A program made the translations under genes and the position numbers. A stretch of DNA of 64,000 nucleotides, taken from assembly GCA_015272395.1 (NCBI GenBank), contig JACYLQ010000033.1, positions 124,001-188,000 of the forward strand, written 5' to 3'. The notes beneath the pieces were generated by a model. The model ran no database searches and was not told where the DNA came from. It saw only the letters and a program-made list of their open reading frames with translations. Every line of letters begins with the position of its first letter. Positions within the stretch are counted from its first letter, which is position 1. The stretch is from Calothrix sp. C42_A2020_038. GTDB taxonomy: Bacteria > Cyanobacteriota > Cyanobacteriia > Cyanobacteriales > Nostocaceae. Below are positions 25,369 to 33,705 of the stretch, piece after piece.

Positions 25369-27630
25369 ATGTCTGATATTAAACGGCGCCAATTTCTACA
25401 ATTTGCTGGCTCTGCCTTGACTGCTATAGGTCTTAATCAGTTGGACATCATGCATCAATCTGAGCAATATGGTAGAGTTTTAGCCCAAAGCACTCCACGT
25501 AAACTCGCGCTACTTGTGGGAATCAATGAGTATATCAATAATATTCCTCCTCTCGGTGGTTGCGAACAAGATGTCATTTTGCAGCGCGAGTTATTAATAC
25601 ATCGCTTTGGTTTTAATAATGCAGATATTTTGACTGTGACTGGCACACAAGCTACACGTAGAGGTTTGTTAACAGCTTTTGAAGAGCATTTAATTAAACA
25701 AGCTAAACCTGGAGATGTAGTAGTGTTTCACTTTTCTGGACATGGTTCGCTAGTAAAAGACAAAGACCGCGATACACCAGATGGGCTTAATAGTACTATT
25801 GTTCCCATAGATAGTTCTTTGCCAGAAAATGGAGGTGTGGTGCAAGATATTATGGGGCATACATTGTTTATGCTCATGTATGCGCTACAGACAGATAATG
25901 TCACAGTTGTTTTGGATAGCTGCCATTCAGGTGGTGCAAAAAGAGGTAGGTTTAGAGTCCGCTCACGCTTTGGGGGAAGTAATTTTTTACCAAGTCCAGC
26001 AGAATTTGAAGAGCAACGGAAGTGGTTGACAAAAACAGGACTTTCACAGCAAGAGTTTATTAATAAACGGCGCCAAAACGTTGCCAAAGGTGTTGTAATA
26101 ACTGCTGTCAAGCGCGACCAGTTGGCAATGGATGGTGAATTTAGTGGCTTTGATGCAGGTGTTTTTACTTATGGTTTAACTCAGTACCTTTGGCAAAAAA
26201 CAGCAAATGAATCACTTCACAAAACTTTTTATTATGTGAACCAAAGCGTTAAGAAACTTGTCTGGGAACAAAGGGGAGGTATAAACAAAGAACCAGAAAT
26301 CGAATCAAACTTGAAGCCAAACCAAAATTCATCAATTTATTTTGCTGTTGCTAAAACCTTTCCAGCTGAAGCAGTGATTACTGATATTAGTGGTGCAGGA
26401 GTTGATTTATGGTTGGGTGGGATAGAACCACAAAGCTTAGAAGGATTTAACGAAAAAGCAATTTTAAATATTGTAGATGCTAAGGGTGAAGCAAGTGGTC
26501 AGATACAAATTGAATCGCGGCAAGGGTTAAATGCTAAAGGCAAAGTGATTAGTTCAAAGCGCACGCAACCAGCGAGAGGAACACTTCTACAAGAAAGTAT
26601 TCGCACCATTCCCAAAAATTTGACTTTAAAAATTGGACTAGATGATACTTCGCTCGATAGTAACTTGATTGCACAAGCCAAACAAGCCCTGCAAGTTATT
26701 CCACGCATTGAAATAGTCATTGGGCTGCAGGAAAGCTACTATATGTTTGGTCGTATGACGCAAGCAAAATATCAGGAATTACGAAAAAAATTAGTTCCAA
26801 ATTTACCTGTTGTTGGTAGTTTCGGTTTATTTTCACCAACTTTAGATGCAATTATTTATACTTCCTTCGGTAATACCGATGAAACAATAAATGCAGCAGT
26901 TGAACGGTTACAACCTCAATTAAAGTCATTGCTTGCAGGTCGAGTTGTTCGTCACATATTAGGTAATACCAACACATCAAAGGTCAATATCGGCGCCAAA
27001 ATGATTGTTGCCGACAGCAAGAAAATACTCGGTCAAGCTTTTACACCTCGTGGTCTGAGTAAAGATAAAGAAAGTACAAATCAGATTCCCAATCAACCTG
27101 TTAATTTATCTGACTTAGGTATACCAAAATTACCAGTAGGAATGAAGGTTGCCTTTCAAATTCAAAATAACGAAACTGTACCGCTTTATATAAGTATTTT
27201 TTCTATAGACAGTAGTGGAAAGATGGACGTAATTTTTCCCATAGACTGGTCTTCTGCTGAAAGCGACGCTTTATTAAAACCAGGTAAACAAGTGTTAATA
27301 CCTGAAGTAGGAGCTAATAAATCTATACTTAGAGTATCTGAACCTTTAGGTTTTTCTGAAGTGCTTATTATTGCCAGTACGGCGCCTTTACGCGGTTCAC
27401 TTCGGGTATTACAAACACTAGCCGCTTCTAGAGGAATTGCAGGTAAACGTAGTTTTATACCAGCAGTTACAGGTAACGAATTCTTGGATTTAACAAATAG
27501 TTTAATTAATGATTTGGATAGCAACACGCGCGGTTCAAGTAGTAATGAGGTAAACCTTCCTTCGGATATTCGTGGAATTGATGTTAATAAGTTAGCTACA
27601 ATGTCTATTCCATTTGAAGTTGTTATGTGA
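25369..27630 (+). CDS. Caspase-family (metacaspase-like) protein with Tat signal and DUF4384-like domain
   Basis: From ATG 25369 (the TTG at 25336 lies in a repeat) the protein begins MSDIKRRQFLQFAGS, a twin-arginine signal, so folded export is expected. The p20-like domain starts KLALLVGINEY and has catalytic His in HFSGHGS (about residue 125) and Cys in DSCHSGG (about 185). The middle region is unassigned; a later segment (VGMKVAFQIQNNETVPLYIS) fits a DUF4384-type domain. Metacaspase-like proteins cleave after Arg/Lys and are implicated in cell death or stress in cyanobacteria; activity here is inferred from the intact dyad. It is about 750 residues, with no partner in its operon. Confidence 0.88.
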   Translation: MSDIKRRQFLQFAGSALTAIGLNQLDIMHQSEQYGRVLAQSTPRKLALLVGINEYINNIPPLGGCEQDVILQRELLIHRFGFNNADILTVTGTQATRRGLLTAFEEHLIKQAKPGDVVVFHFSGHGSLVKDKDRDTPDGLNSTIVPIDSSLPENGGVVQDIMGHTLFMLMYALQTDNVTVVLDSCHSGGAKRGRFRVRSRFGGSNFLPSPAEFEEQRKWLTKTGLSQQEFINKRRQNVAKGVVITAVKRDQLAMDGEFSGFDAGVFTYGLTQYLWQKTANESLHKTFYYVNQSVKKLVWEQRGGINKEPEIESNLKPNQNSSIYFAVAKTFPAEAVITDISGAGVDLWLGGIEPQSLEGFNEKAILNIVDAKGEASGQIQIESRQGLNAKGKVISSKRTQPARGTLLQESIRTIPKNLTLKIGLDDTSLDSNLIAQAKQALQVIPRIEIVIGLQESYYMFGRMTQAKYQELRKKLVPNLPVVGSFGLFSPTLDAIIYTSFGNTDETINAAVERLQPQLKSLLAGRVVRHILGNTNTSKVNIGAKMIVADSKKILGQAFTPRGLSKDKESTNQIPNQPVNLSDLGIPKLPVGMKVAFQIQNNETVPLYISIFSIDSSGKMDVIFPIDWSSAESDALLKPGKQVLIPEVGANKSILRVSEPLGFSEVLIIASTAPLRGSLRVLQTLAASRGIAGKRSFIPAVTGNEFLDLTNSLINDLDSNTRGSSSNEVNLPSDIRGIDVNKLATMSIPFEVVM

Positions 27631-28064
27631 TTATACGATTTTCATAGGGTGTGTTAACGACAGTGTAATACACCAATATCGAGAATTTAGGACATTAACA
27701 TCATACATAGTAATCCAATACAACAATATAGCATTTTCCATGCTAATGAAGTAATGTACATTACAGCGAGGCATTCTTAATGACTACCCCACAATAACTA
27801 TACTGAATTATTTCATATCTCACATAAGCTCAAAACTACTATAAATGTTAAATAGTGTGCATAACTTTGTAAAAGATAAAGCTAAAATATATATAGATAA
27901 AAAATCTATTAAATTATTCAATAAATTACTTTAACACTGTTTTAATAAATTCATAGAACAGACACAAAATTCCAATCTCTGCTGATAGCTCTAAAACCAG
28001 TGTAAATACTGATATATTTTTCTAAAACTGTATGTCAATATCTGAATAAAATAAATAATAATTT
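27631..28064. other. Intergenic with a stem-loop
   Basis: An imperfect 9-bp stem (GGTGTGTTA / TAATACACC, 27648-27674) lies 17 bases after the caspase stop and may end its transcript. The other about 390 bases are AT-rich, with nothing recognisable except the unplaced promoter of the next gene. Confidence 0.4.
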
Positions 28065-28346
28065 ATGAGTATTAAAAGTAGACTTGTATTCATAATTTTA
28101 CTTGTTACTATCGTTGCGATACCTGTCACTTTAAGCTTTGCAACATCTGGAGATGCAACACAAGCATTAGCAGAAACATCAAAAGCGCGTAAAGCCAAAG
28201 CTAGTAGATTATTCAAGCAAGGTATCAACCAGTATCAAACCAACCAATATCAGGCAGCGTTTAGATCTTGGCTACAAGCAATTATGATTTATCAACAGAC
28301 AAAAAAACAGGAAATTCAAAATTCAAGATTAAGAATCCAGAACTGA
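28065..28346 (+). CDS. Short secreted TPR-repeat protein, probably truncated
   Basis: The 93-residue protein has an N-terminal signal-like helix (LVFIILLVTIVAIPVTLSFA) with a possible cleavage site near ATSGDA, then a single TPR-like unit (ASRLFKQGINQYQTNQYQAA). This resembles the start of the long TPR-CHAT proteins of filamentous cyanobacteria. The last about 15 residues are encoded by repeat-type sequence (AAATTCAAGATTAAGAATCC), so the original gene seems to have lost its 3' part. It may be a remnant rather than a functional protein. Confidence 0.5.
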   Translation: MSIKSRLVFIILLVTIVAIPVTLSFATSGDATQALAETSKARKAKASRLFKQGINQYQTNQYQAAFRSWLQAIMIYQQTKKQEIQNSRLRIQN

Positions 28347-28414
28347 TTTTAAAGCTTTTGTTTTGAATTCTTAAAGATGAAATTTGAATTTGAAATGATT
28401 GATGTTTAAATAAT

Positions 28415-29500
28415 TTAAACTTTATCCTTTATTGGTTCCGAAGTTAGTTGTTGGGCTTGGTTAATGTAATCATAGACGATATGGGAAACCTGACGAATAA
28501 AAGTTTTAGCTCTAGCATCGTGATTCGGTCGTCTGACTAAGATCCCAGCTAGATAGCGTTTACCACTTGCCGTTTGAATAATGCCAGCATCACCAAGTAC
28601 AAATCTAAGCGTTCCAGTTTTATGAGCAATTACCGCACCATTTCCCAAACCTGATGGAAGCATACTTTGGTTGCGACAGCGACGCATAATATCTAAAACT
28701 TGAGAACGACTAGCATCACCAAGTACTTGATTATTCGCAATTAAACTTGATAGAAGTACTAAATCTTTCGCACTTGTAGTGTTTGTACCATTGACATCAG
28801 CTAGCAGATGACGAAGTGTTGTGTTTTGTAGTCCAAAGGAACGAAAACGTTCGTTCAACCGATTAAATCCGCCTAAACGGTCAATAATCATATTTGTTGC
28901 CGTGTTATCACTGATAGTCATCATTTTGGTTGCAGTTTCCAAAACGGTGAACTTTCTTCCTACACGCATATTCTGCATGTTGCCAGAACCACCAGCTACT
29001 AAGTCACGTCGCATCACCAGAGTTTCGTCTAAACGAACTCTACCTGCTTCTACTTCTTCAAATAATACAATTAAGATTGGAAATTTAATTGTACTAGCTG
29101 CTGGAAATACTTTTTCCCCATTTATATTTATATAATCACCTGTTTGTAAATCAACAAAGAACATACCTGGAGAAAGAAAACTGTAGCGATTCATCAACGC
29201 TCTGATTTGAGTATTGAGTGTTAATATCTGTTTACCTAAATGCATTTCCCCATTATTCAACTGGGATGGGAGAGTATTGACAGGATTTTCAGGGGTTGGA
29301 GGAACAAATTTGATTCCGGATAGCGGTGGCAATGGCGCCAATTGTGTATAATTATTACTAGGAATCTGATTTAATTGGCTGATGCGAAGCGTAGAATTAA
29401 GCTTTTGAGTTTGTAAGGTTTGTGATTGTGCAGTTGCAGCAAGAGGAGAAAGTAGAAGTGCAAGACCAGCGAAGTTAGCTAAATACCAAGATAATTTCAT
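28415..29500 (-). CDS. Secreted serine hydrolase of the class A beta-lactamase fold
   Basis: From ATG 29500 the protein begins MKLSWYLANFAGLALLLSPL, a typical signal peptide ending ATAQ; the longer in-frame start at 29590 would bury it. The catalytic set of penicillin-recognising enzymes is present: ASTIKF (S-x-x-K), ISDNTATN (SDN) and HKTGT (KTG). The class A omega-loop Glu (E166 region, E-x-x-L-N) is not seen; the matching stretch reads LLADVNGTNTTSA. A peptidoglycan or peptide hydrolase is therefore more likely than an antibiotic-resistance enzyme. It is a periplasmic protein in a single-gene unit. Confidence 0.8.
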   Translation of the reverse strand: MKLSWYLANFAGLALLLSPLAATAQSQTLQTQKLNSTLRISQLNQIPSNNYTQLAPLPPLSGIKFVPPTPENPVNTLPSQLNNGEMHLGKQILTLNTQIRALMNRYSFLSPGMFFVDLQTGDYININGEKVFPAASTIKFPILIVLFEEVEAGRVRLDETLVMRRDLVAGGSGNMQNMRVGRKFTVLETATKMMTISDNTATNMIIDRLGGFNRLNERFRSFGLQNTTLRHLLADVNGTNTTSAKDLVLLSSLIANNQVLGDASRSQVLDIMRRCRNQSMLPSGLGNGAVIAHKTGTLRFVLGDAGIIQTASGKRYLAGILVRRPNHDARAKTFIRQVSHIVYDYINQAQQLTSEPIKDKV

Positions 29501-30074
29501 TTTTGAATTTGCTAAAGGTTGTGTGATTTGCTTTACATCCGTTAAAATTTGCTCAACCTGCACCCTGAACACTGTAGTACTTATTTGCAAAAATTAAACC
29601 GAACCCATCAATTAAATCTTATAAATTTAATATCTGCAACAAATTTACGAAATTTTCATTAGATCTAAAATTACTTTTGAATATTTTATAAGCCCCTGTG
29701 CTTGTTTCGTGTTACTCTCTGTTTTTCAATCTAATGGTCAAAAGTGAAGAATCTGTGAATATCAATTGCATAACTTTCCCTACAGATAGAAATATATATG
29801 TATGGTGAGGAAATCTTTGCAAAGTCTTTAGTAGACCTTCATCTGCTAAAGATATTTCTTTATCTTGACGAAACAAAGTAGATAATGTATGGCCGTAGTT
29901 ATGCATTTTTAGATGAATTGTAAAAAACTATATCCCCTTAGAGGTAAGTCTTGAACCCTTGAAATGATATTACAAGTTTCAAAATAGACTATTAATTTTT
30001 TATAAAAGGGCATTATTTTATAATGGGTAGTCTGCTAATATCGCTTTCGTACTCATTCAATCAGGGTTATTAAA
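29501..30074. other. Intergenic, no firm gene
   Basis: About 570 AT-rich bases lie between the divergent hydrolase and molbindin genes. A 64-codon minus-strand frame (29712-29906) has no recognisable domain or clear ribosome site and is not called. The promoters of both neighbours must lie here. Confidence 0.3.
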
Positions 30075-30287
30075 ATGAAAATAAGCGCACGTAATGCTTT
30101 AAAAGCAAAAATTAAAAAAATTATACATGGTTCTGTGAACTCAGAAGTTGTTCTAGAAATCTCACCTGGAGTAGAGATAACATCTATTATTACAAAAGAA
30201 GCTGTCCAATCACTCAACCTTACTGAAGGCGCCGATGCTTACGCTGTAGTTAAGTCTACCGATGTGATGGTTGCTGTTGATGAATAA
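30075..30287 (+). CDS. Molbindin-type molybdenum-pterin/oxyanion-binding protein (Mop, TOBE domain)
   Basis: The 70-residue protein is a single TOBE/Mop domain: MKISARNALKAKIKKIIHGS, VNSEVVLEI, EITSIITKEAVQSLNL and AYAVVKSTDVMVAVDE are all in family order and length. Mop proteins assemble into hexamers that store molybdate or tungstate. Its position next to nifN-nifE (convergent, about 350 bases away) suggests a role in molybdenum supply to nitrogenase cofactor synthesis; this is inference from context. AGGG lies 9 bases before the ATG. Confidence 0.9.
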   Translation: MKISARNALKAKIKKIIHGSVNSEVVLEISPGVEITSIITKEAVQSLNLTEGADAYAVVKSTDVMVAVDE

Positions 30288-30378
30288 AAAATAGGCTTTA
30301 ATTTCTTTACCTCGGTAAAAATACGTTGAAACCTTTTTGTATCAGCACTTGTACAGAGAGAAATTATTTTTCACCTTA

Positions 30379-30403
30379 AGCGACTTGTTTATAATAAGTC
30401 GCT
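30379..30403. terminator. Stem-loop between convergent mop and small membrane gene
   Basis: An 8-bp stem AGCGACTT / AAGTCGCT with a nine-base loop overlaps the last bases of the minus-strand small gene and ends 115 bases past mop. Position between convergent genes suggests a terminator. Confidence 0.5.
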
Positions 30404-30608
30404 ATTCTATCTGTCTTTTAAGAATAAAACTAGTAAATATAGCCAAAACCAAAAATTCAGTAGGTGCCGTAGCGAAGAATAAACTGATACAGACAAATAA
30501 AAAGGCAATTAAGGCAAATGTAATTTTTTCAATCTCGTCTTGTATGTAAGCGCTGGCGCCAAACAAAATGATTGCGGTGATTAGAGCAAGTAATGAAGGT
30601 AAAAGCAT
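30402..30608 (-). CDS. Small two-helix membrane protein downstream of nifN
   Basis: The 68-residue protein is almost entirely two hydrophobic segments (SLLALITAIILFGASAYI; FALIAFLFVCISLFFATAP) joined by QDEIEKI, plus a third short one. I do not recognise the family. It follows nifN by 25 bases on the same strand, so it may be the third gene of the nifE-nifN unit. No metal-binding Cys/His cluster is visible. It is real by codon pattern and hydrophobic regularity, but unproven. Confidence 0.5.
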   Translation of the reverse strand: MLLPSLLALITAIILFGASAYIQDEIEKITFALIAFLFVCISLFFATAPTEFLVLAIFTSFILKRQIE

Positions 30609-30633
30609 GATATAAAAAAATTAATACTAATTT

Positions 30634-31920
30634 TTAATTTTTAATTTTAATTAAGTTCGCAATCTCGAATAACTGCTGAATTGCGCCTTGATAGCCAACT
30701 TTGGTAGTAAAAATACTACCGTAACGGTCAAAAACAGGAATCCCTTGACGATAAAGAGGAATATTCAGACGTTTAGCAATAACTTCTGCGTGAGAGTTGG
30801 CAATTAGTAAATCTGAACCTGCTGCAAGTTGTTCAAAGTCTTCTAAATCACCAATAGTGACACTTGGAATTGGCATTTTTTCTAGTAATGGAGAACGTCC
30901 GGTCGTTATTGTGGCATGAATCTCTACTCCCATTGATTGTAAAAAATTAACAGTTAACCAAAGTAAGTCAGGTTCCAATGCCAGAGAGACTCGCTTACAA
31001 CTAAATGCAAGGTGAGTAGAAAGCATTGCCTGTTGCAATTGGCACCTTTGACGACTGTATTTTTCTGGTACTTTATTACCACTAATTTGTGCTAAAGCGT
31101 ACAAAAACTTATCTGTGGCATCGAGTCCGGTAAATTCAGTAAGCACATCGTAGGGAACTTGAAACTTTTGCTTTAATAACCTTGCTGCTGGACGCATACT
31201 TTCACCTAGCGCCAAAGTGAAGGTAGAATTACCGACTGAGTGTAATTGTTCCAAGGTTGTGCCACTAGTTGTAACTGCACTACTATGATTACCGAACTCG
31301 AAATTGAGTAAACCCGACAAGTCAGGTAAAACAATTGAACTTAATTCAAAATCTTGACAGATTTGTTTAATTTCTTGTACATCTCCTGGTGTGAAAGCAG
31401 AACTGGCTAAAATCGTTATCTGTTTGAAATGACTATTTTGTCTGTCTTTTTGAGATATTTGTTTAATAATACTTTCTACTGCTGCTGCAAAGCCATCCTG
31501 TAATGTACCTTTAAAATCGGGCGTTGATACCAAAACTATTGGCAAGTTATTCAGTTCTAGTTGGCGAATTTCCTTTAAAAAACGTCCCATGTCATCCCCT
31601 CTGGTTTCCGTTAGTCCAGTGGTACAAAGACCAAGAATTTCTGGTTGATGCTGCTGCACTAGCGTCAAAATTGCTTGTTTGATACTTTCCTCACCACCTA
31701 AAACAGTTACAACTTCAGTCATTGCTGTTGTTGATAGAGGAATTAACTCATGAAAATGGCTAGATAAAGGAATCTTCGCAAATGCGGTACAGCCAGGGGA
31801 ACCATGCAACACTGGCATTACCCCCGCAAACCCCATAAATGCTAAAGTGGCGCCTACCGCTTGGCTGTGTTTAAGGGGGTTAACAGCTAATGATGAATTT
31901 GTAATACTGACAATTGCCAT
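30634..31920 (-). CDS. nifN: NifN-like nitrogenase cofactor scaffold subunit
   Basis: The 428 residues match NifN from the N-terminus: AVNPLKHSQAVGA, HGSPGCTAFAK (cluster Cys at 44), STTAMTEVVTVLGGEESI and LCTTGLTETRGDD are hallmark NifN stretches. NifN pairs with NifE in an alpha2beta2 scaffold on which the FeMo cofactor precursor is matured before transfer to NifDK. nifE lies 46 bases upstream on the same strand. No other nif gene (nifX, nifB, nifHDK) is in the window, so this is either a detached nif unit or a second, alternative EN pair. Confidence 0.85.
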   Translation of the reverse strand: MAIVSITNSSLAVNPLKHSQAVGATLAFMGFAGVMPVLHGSPGCTAFAKIPLSSHFHELIPLSTTAMTEVVTVLGGEESIKQAILTLVQQHQPEILGLCTTGLTETRGDDMGRFLKEIRQLELNNLPIVLVSTPDFKGTLQDGFAAAVESIIKQISQKDRQNSHFKQITILASSAFTPGDVQEIKQICQDFELSSIVLPDLSGLLNFEFGNHSSAVTTSGTTLEQLHSVGNSTFTLALGESMRPAARLLKQKFQVPYDVLTEFTGLDATDKFLYALAQISGNKVPEKYSRQRCQLQQAMLSTHLAFSCKRVSLALEPDLLWLTVNFLQSMGVEIHATITTGRSPLLEKMPIPSVTIGDLEDFEQLAAGSDLLIANSHAEVIAKRLNIPLYRQGIPVFDRYGSIFTTKVGYQGAIQQLFEIANLIKIKN

Positions 31921-31966
31921 AATTTCAGTAAGGATTCAGATTTTTATAAATATGATTAATTAATAA

Positions 31967-33241
31967 TTATTGCCAAGGTGCAGATTTACGTAACTGCTTC
32001 CAAATCGGGCTTTGGAAAGCTGCATATAATTCTCTTACTGCTTGTAAAACACCAGTGTATCCGGCATAAGCTGGATATTCTTGGTTAACATCTAAAAATG
32101 GTATTTGTGCTTGAATCGCAATATTTCTATAGTTCACGCGCGCAACTAACATATGCGCTTGAAAATCTTGGATTATCTGAAATAAATTATGATGATTGTA
32201 TGTTTCTAAGCAAATTACATCTCGACCGATTAATTGTTGAATTCGATTTTGACTATCTGGACTAACCTTTTGTGAAATCGGAATAACATCTAAGCTTAAA
32301 TATTTCGCTACAGAAATAATCATCCAACCTTTACTATTACCAACCTCAAGAATGATTCGCTGATTTTGAAATTTTGAACGATATAAATCAAGTTGGCAAT
32401 TTAAATTAGTGTTTTCTTCTGCTATCAGCTGTTCTGTTCGTTCTTGTAATTGTGAATTTTCTAACTTTGCTGCAATATTTCGTAAACAATTGTTCGTGTC
32501 CTCTAAGGTTTGTAAAGACCCTTCAATATACGGAATAGCAAACCGCTTCTCCATTTGCTTTGCCATTTTGAGCAGTGGTTTCGAGGAGACAACAACATTT
32601 AACTTGGCACGATGCGCGTAACAAATTTCTTGGTAGCGAATATTACCTGTAATTTTTGCTAAAACTCGAATCCCGACTTTTTCCAGCATTGATTGAAGAT
32701 TTTCAATGGCGCCGCTATCAGAATTATCGCCAATCAAATTAATATCATACTGCGTAGTCAGTTCTGGTTCGGCAGTACCAATAACAGATTCGAGTAAAAC
32801 GTCACCAACTAAGCGAGTACCTGATTTTTTACTACCAATAAATCCTGGGGAATCTACTGAAATAACAGGAATTTTTAATTCCTCAGTTGCATCGCGCGTA
32901 GCACCACTAATATCATCGCCAATCATTGCGGAAACACAGGTAGAATAGACAAAAATCGCACTTGGATTGTAGCGACGATGCACTTCAAGTATGGCTTTGT
33001 AAAGTTTTTTAACACCACCAAAAATAATATCGCTTTCTTCCATATCAGTTGTAAAGCGAATATTGTTGCTACCACCGAAAAAATTACCAACACACCCAAT
33101 AGGACCATGAATTAAATGGGCAGCGTCAGCGATAGGTACTAAAGCAGTCATAGCACCATCAAAGGCACATTGTTCAACATCCTGCTGTATCGGTAATTTC
33201 TGCCCACCGGAGTCTTCGATTTTATCTTGACTAGCTTTCAT
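31967..33241 (-). CDS. nifE: Divergent NifE-like scaffold subunit lacking the cofactor-ligand Cys
   Basis: The 424 residues are shorter than usual NifE. Three cluster cysteines are kept (C25 in EQCAFDGA, C50 in GPIGCVGN, C102 in YSTCVSAMIGDD), as are TTDMEESDIIFGGVKKLYKA and GSKKSGTRLVGD. Between C50 and TTDM about a dozen residues normally found in NifE (N-S-W-G-x-R-G-S-x-S-S-G type) are reduced to FFGGSNNIR. The stretch NVVVSSKPLL has Ser219 where NifE has the Cys that ligates the maturing cofactor. So it is NifE by homology, but may be a specialised or decaying paralog. It is first in its operon. Confidence 0.75.
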   Translation of the reverse strand: MKASQDKIEDSGGQKLPIQQDVEQCAFDGAMTALVPIADAAHLIHGPIGCVGNFFGGSNNIRFTTDMEESDIIFGGVKKLYKAILEVHRRYNPSAIFVYSTCVSAMIGDDISGATRDATEELKIPVISVDSPGFIGSKKSGTRLVGDVLLESVIGTAEPELTTQYDINLIGDNSDSGAIENLQSMLEKVGIRVLAKITGNIRYQEICYAHRAKLNVVVSSKPLLKMAKQMEKRFAIPYIEGSLQTLEDTNNCLRNIAAKLENSQLQERTEQLIAEENTNLNCQLDLYRSKFQNQRIILEVGNSKGWMIISVAKYLSLDVIPISQKVSPDSQNRIQQLIGRDVICLETYNHHNLFQIIQDFQAHMLVARVNYRNIAIQAQIPFLDVNQEYPAYAGYTGVLQAVRELYAAFQSPIWKQLRKSAPWQ

Positions 33242-33705
33242 TTTAGTCGTGATAGGGTAGAATTATCGATGACAAGGATAAAATAAAAGCTGTAAATATT
33301 TTGTTATTTACGTTATGAATGTAGATTAGTATTTTGTATCTAATGTCATAAGTTTTGGTGGGTAGAAGATTGGCAACGGATGATGAATGAATGTAACGGA
33401 TAGTTGATTTGATAAAATTAGACTTTGGGCGTTGCTGAAAAAAAGTATGAATCACATTTTATGGATAACCGAAACCGATGTAGAAACGTTACAGTGTAAC
33501 GTCTCAAAATTATCTAAATTCATACCCAAATTCTGCAACGCCAGACTTTGGTTGTAACAAATTACTCATCCGTTGCAAGCTAGCCTCTTGGATATAATAT
33601 TAATTTAATTGTAAATTTTAATACAAAAAAATGTCTAAAAATCTAGGAAGATTTATTTATATAAATATATACCTTTGATATTTTTGAGAATAAATCAACT
33701 TTTTC
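33242..33705. promoter_or_regulatory. Divergent nifE / Rieske promoter region with nested repeats
   Basis: This 464-base gap holds a MITE with a 9-bp target duplication (33420-33551) sitting inside an older inverted repeat (GCAACGGATGA at 33372-33382 and its complement at 33567-33577). The promoter of nifE should be within the first about 170 bases and that of the Rieske gene within the AT-rich 33580-33705. No NifA/sigma-54 or NtcA site is convincing. Confidence 0.4.
33429..33542. mobile_element. MITE with GCGTTGC ends and 9-bp target duplication
   Basis: The ends GCGTTGCTGAA... and ...TTCTGCAACGC are imperfect inverted repeats of about 24 bp, continued by AGTATGAAT / ATTCATACC. AGACTTTGG flanks the element on both sides (33420-33428 and 33543-33551), a direct repeat expected from transposition. 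The centre carries the palindromic AACGTTACAGTGTAACGT core shared with other repeats. There is no open reading frame, so it would need a transposase supplied elsewhere. Confidence 0.85.

Noticed and set aside
28415-29500. Antibiotic-resistance beta-lactamase
   Set aside because: The S-x-x-K, SDN and KTG motifs fit, but the class A deacylating Glu is not seen; a cell-wall or peptide hydrolase is more likely.
29712-29906. 64-codon minus-strand frame between hydrolase and mop
   Set aside because: No recognisable family, no good ribosome site, AT-rich context; kept only as a note.
30634-33241. Complete nitrogenase cluster
   Set aside because: Only nifE and nifN homologs are present; no nifHDK, nifB, nifX or vnf/anf genes within the window.
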